Source: an uncultured Allomuricauda sp. (GTDB lineage Bacteria; Bacteroidota; Bacteroidia; Flavobacteriales; Flavobacteriaceae). From it: a DNA stretch of 64,000 bases. Below the pieces are notes generated by a model. The model had not been told where the DNA came from. It worked only from the letters and a program-made list of their open reading frames with translations, and did not search any database. Positions 1-6,195 of the stretch are shown piece by piece; the first letter of the stretch is position 1, and each line of letters opens with the position of its first letter. The translations under genes and the position numbers were made by a program. The stretch spans positions 1 to 64,000 of the forward strand of contig NZ_CAMYIC010000055.1 of NCBI RefSeq assembly GCF_947258355.1, written 5' to 3'.

Positions 1-119
1 AGAAGTGTATCACATATAGGATGCCGAGCAAGTTATATTAAAAAGAAAAAAGTGGTTTAAGGTAAAAGGAAAATATTATTTAACTTTAGAGAACTGGACT
101 AGGGCTTTTCATAGGAGCC

Positions 120-133
120 ATTGTTGTAGCCAG
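120..133. repeat. Right end of a first attC-like site (A)
   Basis: The segment ATTGTTGTAGCCAG contains GTTGTAGCCA (123-132), which is the exact reverse complement of TGGCTACAAC at 1028-1037 on the far side of the two-gene cassette. The body of this site would lie in positions 1-119, which hold no gene I can support, and its left arm may be partly outside the window because I could not find a convincing partner arm inside it. Confidence 0.5.
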
Positions 134-137
134 TTTT

Positions 138-593
138 TTATATTCCAATTAAAGTTTCAACTTGAAATGAATTTTGTTGCATTGTATTACCTCCAATATT
201 TAATGCATTTTCATCTCCGAAAATATTATAACCAAGAGTCCTTAAGTCAAGTTTTGTGACTGAAGGCGTACCCTCTAAATTCTCTATTTGAAGAATAATA
301 TGTTTATCTCCTTGATTATCCAAAATAACATCAATTTGGCTATCATTTGAATAATCATTAAGCTCAATAACATTTATAAGTGGTCGACTCTTATCAATTA
401 ATTGAATTACACCATCTTTGGTTTTTGCATTAAGCCATATCAATGGTCTTTTGGTTTTTTTATTTTCTCCAATCAGGATAGGAATAAAACCTTTATCATC
501 TACTATCTTTTTTACATTGATTAGTCTATTACCACATAAAACTATTTCTTCATATGGCGTATATTCTGTAGGTATTTGAGTTTTATTCTCCAT
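138..593 (-). CDS. Hypothetical protein, cassette gene
   Basis: A 151-residue soluble protein of no family I recognise. It has no signal peptide, membrane segment or cysteine cluster. The middle is rich in Asn, Asp and Ile with alternating hydrophobic residues, which suggests beta structure. I start it at the ATG at 591-593, because the preceding in-frame codon is TTG. It overlaps the stop of the membrane protein gene at 583-996 by 11 bases, so the two are translationally coupled and form one cassette. The stop codon lies only five bases from the cassette end repeat. It could be the partner of the membrane protein in a defence or toxin/immunity pair, but nothing in the sequence shows this. 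Confidence 0.75.
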   Translation of the reverse strand: MENKTQIPTEYTPYEEIVLCGNRLINVKKIVDDKGFIPILIGENKKTKRPLIWLNAKTKDGVIQLIDKSRPLINVIELNDYSNDSQIDVILDNQGDKHIILQIENLEGTPSVTKLDLRTLGYNIFGDENALNIGGNTMQQNSFQVETLIGI

Positions 594-996
594 CAAAGTA
601 CTTTTTAATTTTCTTCATTAATTTTTTTCTATCACTATTTCCCAGCTTTGTTAAGCTTAATAAGAACAATATTAGGGATAAACCTAATCCAATTGCTAAA
701 TAAATAAGTTCCCAATTCTCAATGTCAATTTTAAGTTCTTGTTTTTGTACATCATCCGCTTTCTTAAATTGGTACAAAAACCATATTAATTTGCTTAAAG
801 AAGTCAGTCCAAGTCCAATGGAAATCAATAAAAATCTTTTGGACCATTCCATAAGTTTAGAATCAGATTCAGTCAAAACTTTATGGTCTAATGGCGTTAG
901 TCCATATCTTTTTTCTTTGTCAAAGAAGCCTTCAATGGGAACTCCCATTCCGGAAGCATCAATAGTTTTATCAATTATTTCATTATTTTTTGCCAT
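583..996 (-). CDS. Hypothetical membrane protein with two TM segments
   Basis: A 137-residue protein with a polar N-terminal part (residues 1-50), a first hydrophobic segment at about 55-75, a short polar hairpin rich in Lys, Asp and Gln (77-95), a second hydrophobic segment at about 97-117 and a Lys-rich C-terminal tail. This predicts an inner-membrane hairpin with both ends on the same side, probably cytoplasmic. It starts at ATG 994-996, about 31 bases from the cassette boundary repeat at 1028-1037, and is followed by the overlapping 151-residue gene. No family recognised. Base composition is strongly AT-rich, like the other cassette genes. Confidence 0.75.
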   Translation of the reverse strand: MAKNNEIIDKTIDASGMGVPIEGFFDKEKRYGLTPLDHKVLTESDSKLMEWSKRFLLISIGLGLTSLSKLIWFLYQFKKADDVQKQELKIDIENWELIYLAIGLGLSLILFLLSLTKLGNSDRKKLMKKIKKYFDGE

Positions 997-1027
997 TACT
1001 TATTATTTCGTAAATCTTTTTTCAAAT

Positions 1028-1165
1028 TGGCTACAACGGTCTCGTGTATGAGTAGTAGCGGATTTCTACTCACAAACTTTTCAGTTTAGCACTGACCTTT
1101 GTTTTATATTTTAACTTTCGTTTTATCACTTAAACCGCTATTACTTATACACATTGTTGTGTTTT
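1028..1165. repeat. attC-like imperfect palindrome (site B)
   Basis: Left arm 1044-1061 pairs with right arm 1135-1152 over 18 positions: 16 Watson-Crick pairs and two G-T pairs (1050-1146, 1055-1141). An outer ACAAC (1033-1037) pairs with GTTGT (1156-1160), leaving an asymmetric internal loop of 6 against 3 bases. The central loop is about 73 bases. The left end belongs to the two-gene cassette and the right end to the restriction-modification cassette. Confidence 0.65.
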
Positions 1166-1189
1166 CGTACTTTTTTTCCGTTCTGTTTG

Positions 1190-1277
1190 TAGCGTTGGCA
1201 AAGACATACTCTTTTGCAATTTTTGGCGTAGCGTTGGCTTTAGCGAATTGCAAATGTGTGTGGCTTTAAGCGTTGGC
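1190..1277 (+). repeat. Left block of AGCGTTGGC direct repeats
   Basis: The nonamer AGCGTTGGC occurs at 1191-1199, 1230-1238 and 1269-1277, in the same orientation as two copies on the other side of the restriction-modification gene (4938-4946, 4971-4979). The segments 1190-1216 and 4937-4963 match at 22 of 27 positions. The last copy lies inside the coding region and encodes its final residues. The block also holds an inverted pair around TTGCAATT/AATTGCAA. Confidence 0.6.
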
Positions 1278-4200
1278 TTCTTCTATTATTTTTATTTCAT
1301 CTTCTGTTATTCCATATAATTCAAAAACTATTTTGTCAATCTCTTTTATTAGCTCAAGTTTTGTTGAATTATCAGGTTCATCTTTGAGTGACAGCAATTC
1401 TTTCACTTTATTATTCAAGTCAACATTATTTGTGTCAGCTAAAGGTGAGTTTCTTAAATATATTGGCTTGATTTCATAATCAAAATACCTTTTCGAGTAA
1501 AGCCAATTGAATAGTTTAGAATTTAGAATTCCTAATAATCCTTCTAAACTTGATTCTGGCGAAGCTATTATATTCGATATTCTATTTAAATTATATTTTT
1601 TCTCATAATCTATTGTTGCAACTATTCTTTCTTTAATTGAAATATTTCTCGTTCTGACTACAAGGATTTTAGGTTCGGTAAAGAATTTTTCATCTGGTAA
1701 TGTTCTACCAAGTTTACCTTTACTTTTAACAAAATCTTTGTCATACATTATGTAACCGTCAGTCTTTACATTTCCATATTTTGAAACTCCTGTTCCTGGA
1801 ACCATTGGGTGGTATCTTCCGTCAACTCTTGAGTCAGAAGTCAATTCTGATTTTATATAACCTGTGTTAATACCAACTCCAAATTCAAATTCAGTTTCTA
1901 TTTTAGGAAATTCAATAATTAATCGATTTACAATTTCATATTCTTTGTCATTCAGTAAATAGTCAAAAACTAAAAATTCGTTAGCTTTAAATCTTTCTGA
2001 ATTTATATAATAAGGCTCTGTTTCGTTTATTTCTATTGGTTGACTTGGTACTACAATTTTTGTTTGTACTTGCTCATCACTCTTTTTAACTGTATAAATT
2101 GCTGAATCAACTGTTGCCTCGTCAAAAACATTACCACCTAAAGGAATTAAAGTTTCGATTGCAGAATTATTAACAAGAAACTCTCTCGTTTTTTCAAATG
2201 AAGTTTGTAATAGAAAAGAAGAGTTTGTTATTAGAGAACTGAAACCATTTACCTTGTTGAGCCTTATTCCTAATTCAATAAAGAATTTGTATAAATCAAA
2301 ATTGCCTGAAGTATTAAAGTAATTTGCTCTGTAATAATCTTTTTGATTTGCAATTTCTGCATTTCTATAAACGTAAGGTGGATTACCAATTATTGAATCA
2401 AATCCAACAAAGTCTCCATTATCATCTAAAACCTCTGGAAATTCAAATCGCCATTCAAAAGCCTCTTCGAAGATTTTGTTATTTTTAATTTCCTCAATAA
2501 TTGCCTCTAATTTTTTCGAATCTTCTGTGAGTTTTTTTAGCTTTTTATTCCAAGCCGTTTTTTCTCTTTTGGTCAATTCAAACATTTGAGTTTGATTGGT
2601 CATTCCAAAAATTTCTCCTTGTATTTTCTTTAATCGTTTAACTTTTGGGTCATTAAGTGAAATTTCACTTCTAAAATCGTTCTTAATATCATCTATCAGT
2701 TTTTCCATTTCTCGCTTTTGCTCTTTGTTTTGAGCATTGCGATAGGTGTCAACTGCTAGTTTATAACTATCAATAGTCCATTTACTACTTTTTAAGGCTT
2801 TTTTAAGGTCAGCATCTAACTCAAAGCGATTAATAAGAGAATTACCGCATTTGATATTTATGTCAATGTTTGGAAGCGTTTCTAGTTCACTTTCGTTTTT
2901 GTAGTATGCGTTTTTCAGTAACTCAATCCAAAGACGTAATCGACAAATTTTCACAGAATTTGGGTTAATATCTACACCAAATAAACAGTTTTCAATAATG
3001 GTTTGCTTTTCGTGGAATAGAGCTTCTTGTATACGTTGGCTTTCTTTATTTGTTGGATTGTATTCAAACAATTCTCCATCTTCGTCAGTTACAATCAATT
3101 CATCATTAACAACTTCAAATTCGTATTCTTTCAGTCTTTTACCATCTCTATCTTGTAAAACTTTAAGGTCGTTTTTAATGGCAATCATTTCATTAAGTGC
3201 AGAAACTAAAAAGTGTCCTGAACCAACTGCTGGGTCGCAAATTTTAAGACTGTTTATAATATCATTTGCTACTTGTCTATCTTCAATTTTATCGTAAAGG
3301 GAATCAATGTCTTTACAGTTCCAATCTTTAATTTCGTTGAATTTTTGGATAACCGCTTTTCTAATTGTTTCACGACACATATACATTGTGATAAAACCTG
3401 GTGTGAAAAACGAACCATCTTTATAACCATTTATTTTCTCGAAAATTAAACCAAGAACAGAAGCATTTATTAGGGTTTTATTGTCTTCTTGAATTTCTTC
3501 TTTTCCTTCACTACTAAAATCGTAAGCATTTAGAAATTCAAATAGATATTCAAGAGCATTTAAATTACCTGTTCGTTTTTTTCCACTCTCGTTTTTTAAA
3601 ACGGTTGAAGAATAAATAGGAATTGTTTTATCGTCACGTAAATTGCTAATGAATAAGGTTCCGTGTTCAATTCCTGTTGGTTCAAAAAGCGAACTATTTA
3701 AGTAAGGAACTTTTGCAAAAAGTTCTGTTACATCTTCATTTCTTTCTGATTGTTGTTTGGCTAAAACCTGAAAGAATAGACTGTTTAAATCATCATAGTT
3801 TTGAATTTTATCAAAACTTAAAAACTCATAGGATTTGTCTCCTTTATGATAGGTTTTAAGTTGAGCTTCTAAAAGCTTAAGAAACAAAATTCTATTAATC
3901 CAAGTAATGCTTAATTCAAGTCCAACATTAAATAAACGTTCTTCTTGAGTTGTTCCAAAATGACTTGGATTGTCAAGTCTATTTATTTTATCTAAACTGT
4001 CAAGTTGTATTATTGCGTTTTCAAGAAACGAGCCTGTGTTTCTTTCGCCTTTTTTGTTTCGTTCAATTAGTCTTTTGCTTCCATTTTTCGTTTCTGAAAG
4101 TCCAATAATATGTAATAATTCTCCATAAAATCTTTTGTCAAGACTGTTGCTGTCATTGGCAAAAGGTAGTTTTAGTAAATGCTCTGGTGAGAGTAATTTA

Positions 4201-4880
4201 TATAGCGAAATAAGTTTGTTATCGTCTTTTGGATTGTTATTGCGAAGTGGTTTTTCGTATTCTCGTATATCGAAAAATGTGAATTCAATATCGTTTTTTA
4301 ATCCATTAACAAAAGGTTCTGCAATTTCTTTGTAGAAAAAATCAGTTGTTTTCCCTGCTAATCTTCCATTTTCAAAATCGTTGAATTGTTTAACCAATCC
4401 TTTATTTTGAGCAAACTGCTTTTCAAATACGTTGGAATCAAAAATGAACCATTCGTTAATGTTTGTAGCAACTAAATATTTTATTTCGAGGTTTTTTTGA
4501 GTAATTCGCTCTCTCAAATAGTAGAGAACCAATTCTTGAAATGCTTTGACATTGATTTTTTCTTTTGTCAGCATTTCCGCTTTGTTGGTTGGCTTTTTTG
4601 CCTCAATGATTACTCCAACTGTACTTTTTGCTTTATTTCCGTTATGGATTACAAGGTCATTTCTTCCTTTTGTGTTTATGAAATGGTTGTTCTTATAATA
4701 AGTGTCTTTTAGAAAGTCAGAAACTAGGTTTTTGTGAAATTCTTCTGATTCAGTATCATTTGTTCGGTCGAGCAGTTCAATCAAATTCGTCTTGAAACTT
4801 TCAATTTCCGTTCTGTTCGGTTTTATTTTTAAAAAGGCTTTGTTTATTGCCTTTCGTGGTTTCAAGATTTTTATTTCCAT
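1266..4880 (-). CDS. Eco57I-like single-chain restriction-modification enzyme
   Basis: A 1204-residue protein with the layout of type IIG-like enzymes, in which one chain cuts, methylates and recognises DNA. The N-terminal region has a PD-(D/E)xK nuclease pattern: D75 followed by E93-A-K95 after a hydrophobic strand. The central methyltransferase domain carries the AdoMet-binding motif DPAVGSGHF (from D549) and the catalytic NPPY (833-836), typical of N6-adenine methylation. The C-terminal third resembles a TaqI/Eco57I-type target recognition region. It lies alone in its cassette, so no separate methylase or specificity subunit is needed. It probably defends against phage and plasmids. The final residues EANA are encoded by a copy of the flanking AGCGTTGGC repeat. 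The target sequence cannot be read from the protein. Confidence 0.9.
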   Translation of the reverse strand: MEIKILKPRKAINKAFLKIKPNRTEIESFKTNLIELLDRTNDTESEEFHKNLVSDFLKDTYYKNNHFINTKGRNDLVIHNGNKAKSTVGVIIEAKKPTNKAEMLTKEKINVKAFQELVLYYLRERITQKNLEIKYLVATNINEWFIFDSNVFEKQFAQNKGLVKQFNDFENGRLAGKTTDFFYKEIAEPFVNGLKNDIEFTFFDIREYEKPLRNNNPKDDNKLISLYKLLSPEHLLKLPFANDSNSLDKRFYGELLHIIGLSETKNGSKRLIERNKKGERNTGSFLENAIIQLDSLDKINRLDNPSHFGTTQEERLFNVGLELSITWINRILFLKLLEAQLKTYHKGDKSYEFLSFDKIQNYDDLNSLFFQVLAKQQSERNEDVTELFAKVPYLNSSLFEPTGIEHGTLFISNLRDDKTIPIYSSTVLKNESGKKRTGNLNALEYLFEFLNAYDFSSEGKEEIQEDNKTLINASVLGLIFEKINGYKDGSFFTPGFITMYMCRETIRKAVIQKFNEIKDWNCKDIDSLYDKIEDRQVANDIINSLKICDPAVGSGHFLVSALNEMIAIKNDLKVLQDRDGKRLKEYEFEVVNDELIVTDEDGELFEYNPTNKESQRIQEALFHEKQTIIENCLFGVDINPNSVKICRLRLWIELLKNAYYKNESELETLPNIDINIKCGNSLINRFELDADLKKALKSSKWTIDSYKLAVDTYRNAQNKEQKREMEKLIDDIKNDFRSEISLNDPKVKRLKKIQGEIFGMTNQTQMFELTKREKTAWNKKLKKLTEDSKKLEAIIEEIKNNKIFEEAFEWRFEFPEVLDDNGDFVGFDSIIGNPPYVYRNAEIANQKDYYRANYFNTSGNFDLYKFFIELGIRLNKVNGFSSLITNSSFLLQTSFEKTREFLVNNSAIETLIPLGGNVFDEATVDSAIYTVKKSDEQVQTKIVVPSQPIEINETEPYYINSERFKANEFLVFDYLLNDKEYEIVNRLIIEFPKIETEFEFGVGINTGYIKSELTSDSRVDGRYHPMVPGTGVSKYGNVKTDGYIMYDKDFVKSKGKLGRTLPDEKFFTEPKILVVRTRNISIKERIVATIDYEKKYNLNRISNIIASPESSLEGLLGILNSKLFNWLYSKRYFDYEIKPIYLRNSPLADTNNVDLNNKVKELLSLKDEPDNSTKLELIKEIDKIVFELYGITEDEIKIIEEANA

Positions 4881-4936
4881 ATAATGTATTCTCTCTGTCA
4901 GTTTTTAAATTTAATTCATTCTTCTCAATATCATTC

Positions 4937-5022
4937 TAGCGTTGGCAAAAAACAGCTCTTTTGGTTTTTCAGCGTTGGCTTATGTGTCGGCAAAAACCAA
5001 ATGTGCTGTTTGTGCGGCTGGC
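4937..5022 (+). repeat. Right block of AGCGTTGGC direct repeats
   Basis: Copies of AGCGTTGGC lie at 4938-4946 and 4971-4979, followed by the degenerate relatives TGTGTCGGC and GTGCGGCTGGC up to 5022. With the left block at 1190-1277 they bracket the restriction-modification gene in direct orientation, inside the cassette ends. The block occupies most of the space between the start codon at 4880 and site C. Confidence 0.55.
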
Positions 5023-5035
5023 TTTTTTCGGTATG

Positions 5036-5160
5036 AAACACAACGGTTTGTGTAACACATCGTAGCCATCACAGACCAAAGAAAAAGAACTAAATTATAA
5101 ACCTGCACATACGCTGATAAAAGGCTGACAGGCTATGTGTGTTACATTTTGTTAGCCACC
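5036..5160. repeat. attC-like imperfect palindrome (site C)
   Basis: Left arm 5051-5067 pairs with right arm 5131-5146. Nine perfect pairs (5051-5059 with 5138-5146) are followed by one unpaired T at 5060, then C-G, one G-T pair (5062-5136) and five more pairs. A single extrahelical base in an arm is a known feature of attC hairpins. The left end AAACACAAC (5036-5044) matches the start of the restriction-modification cassette, and the right end GTTAGCCACC (5151-5160) starts the next one. Confidence 0.65.
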
Positions 5161-5168
5161 GTTTTATT

Positions 5169-5423
5169 ATGAAAATTACAACAACAGAAAACAACGACAT
5201 TCAATTAGAAGAAGTGTTTAACGGCATTATTCTAAAAACAGCAGATGGTGAAGAAATGGCAATTTGTATGCGAGATAGTGGCTTTGAGTTTAAATACCAA
5301 GGTGAAATGTATTTTGCAAAAGAAGGGCAAGTAATGCCATTTCATAAATCTGTAAGAGGAAATTATTTAGTTGACCAAACTCCACAATGTGATAGCGATA
5401 ATGCTGTTTCAAATGGTGGCTAA
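5169..5423 (+). CDS. Small hypothetical protein, reversed cassette gene
   Basis: An 84-residue acidic soluble protein with no family I recognise. It begins at ATG 5169, eight bases after the cassette end GTTAGCCACC, and its stop TAA (5421-5423) lies inside the matching end GGTGGCTAAC (5415-5424), so the gene fills its cassette almost exactly. An in-frame GTG at 5139 lies within the palindrome arm and is unlikely to be the start. It is the only gene in the array on the plus strand. Residues 10-60 look like a small beta-rich fold with two cysteines (33 and 74) and a Gly-Glu-rich centre. Function unknown. Confidence 0.7.
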   Translation: MKITTTENNDIQLEEVFNGIILKTADGEEMAICMRDSGFEFKYQGEMYFAKEGQVMPFHKSVRGNYLVDQTPQCDSDNAVSNGG

Positions 5424-5553
5424 CGTTGTTGTATAAGGTTTGTTGCGTGGTTTAAGCACTAATGTTACTAAATAATTACAGACGAAGAAAGTCCGAGAGG
5501 ACTTTCGTAAGTGAGCAAAAAGCCAGCAATAAATTTTATACGTTGTTGGCACG
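5415..5553. repeat. attC-like imperfect palindrome (site D)
   Basis: Left arm 5431-5446 pairs with right arm 5526-5541 over 16 positions: 13 Watson-Crick pairs and three G-T pairs (5437-5535, 5438-5534, 5442-5530). The loop contains a second perfect 8 bp hairpin (5487-5494 with 5499-5506, loop GAGA). The outer ends GGTGGCTAAC (5415-5424) and GTTGGCACG (5545-5553) belong to the left and right cassettes and do not match each other, as expected for integrated cassettes. Confidence 0.7.
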
Positions 5554-5559
5554 TCGTTT

Positions 5560-6051
5560 TTATTTTTCAATATATTCAAGTTTTTTATCTATAACCCATT
5601 CAGAATTTGCAATAAATTCAATTTGAATAAGTTCGTCTTTTTCAGATTCCGAAAAATTGCTTAAAGAGTTATCTTTCATAAATGCAATTTCAAAATTTTC
5701 TGTGACTTTCTTTGATTCCCAAGTCCAACCGCCATTTCAAAGCTCAATTTTACAATCTTTTCCATTTTTTATTTTTCCTTTAAAATGAAACCAGCCTCCA
5801 TAATAATGAAGTCCATTTTCAAGTCGAACTTGATGGTAAATTTCAGATTCCTTTTTGTAATCAATTCCTAATTCACAAAATAATTCTTTAATTTCCTTTG
5901 GATATATTTTATCTCTATTTTGAGAAAAATTCAAACATTCATTACAGCCACAACTTTCAGGACTTCCAGTTTCTAAGAGTGAATAGATTTCTTTTGTCCG
6001 TGAAAATTCAACTTCAAAAACCCAATCTTTATATTTTACTTCTTTCTTCAT
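5560..6051 (-). pseudogene. Small conserved protein gene with in-frame TGA
   Basis: Reading leftward from ATG 6049-6051 gives 104 residues, then TGA at 5737-5739. The same frame continues for 58 further codons to TAA at 5560-5562 with normal coding character, including NGGWTWES straight after the stop. Total length would be 163 codons. The N-terminal part has a CGCNEC cluster (C34, C36, C39) and a YGGWFHF motif at about 84-90, a pattern I associate with a widespread uncharacterised bacterial family. The simplest reading is a nonsense mutation, for example from TGG; sequencing error or recoding are alternatives. The start codon is ten bases from the cassette end at 6063-6071. The first 104 residues might still be made. 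Confidence 0.75.
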
Positions 6052-6062
6052 TTTTGGTAATG

Positions 6063-6165
6063 CGTGCCAACTTGTTTATATACTGAACTTTTTTGGGTAT
6101 ACACAAACAAAATGGTGGGCTATGCCCAAGTTTTGTGATTTCCCCTTCAGTATATCCAGTATGTT
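6063..6165. repeat. attC/attI-like palindrome beside the recombinase (site E)
   Basis: ATATACTGAA (6078-6087) pairs perfectly with TTCAGTATAT (6146-6155). The interval holds a second hairpin, TGGGC-TAT-GCCCA around 6115-6127. The left end CGTGCCAAC (6063-6071) matches GTTGGCACG at 5545-5553. This site lies between the first cassette and the 3' end of the recombinase gene (6196), so it is the candidate for the primary attachment site. Its right boundary is approximate. Confidence 0.55.
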
Positions 6166-6195
6166 TTATTTTCTTACAATGCAATATAAACATAT

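Larger units (their letters stand above)
123..6165. mobile_element. Integron-like gene cassette array
   Basis: Four cassettes can be delimited by matched terminal inverted repeats: 123-132 with 1028-1037 (10 bp perfect), 1156-1164 with 5036-5044 (9 bp), 5151-5160 with 5415-5424 (10 bp) and 5545-5553 with 6063-6071 (9 bp). All begin with GTT and end with AAC, and each pair has its own sequence. Between cassettes lie long imperfect palindromes. In integrons the start of a cassette is complementary to the R'' end of its own attC because the crossover swaps that end, and this pattern is seen here. A tyrosine recombinase gene lies immediately beside the array. Four of five genes read leftward, away from the recombinase. 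Assignment as an integron-like system is an inference; the sites do not match the classical RYYYAAC/GTTRRRY boxes exactly. Confidence 0.7.

Noticed and set aside
722..1051. 109-codon plus-strand frame overlapping site B and the membrane protein gene
   Set aside because: Antisense to the 137-residue gene and running into the palindrome; the minus-strand gene fits the cassette ends.
5487..5506. Perfect 8 bp hairpin GAAAGTCC-GAGA-GGACTTTC as a terminator
   Set aside because: No T run on either side, and it lies in the middle of the loop of site D, so it is better seen as part of the attC-like structure.
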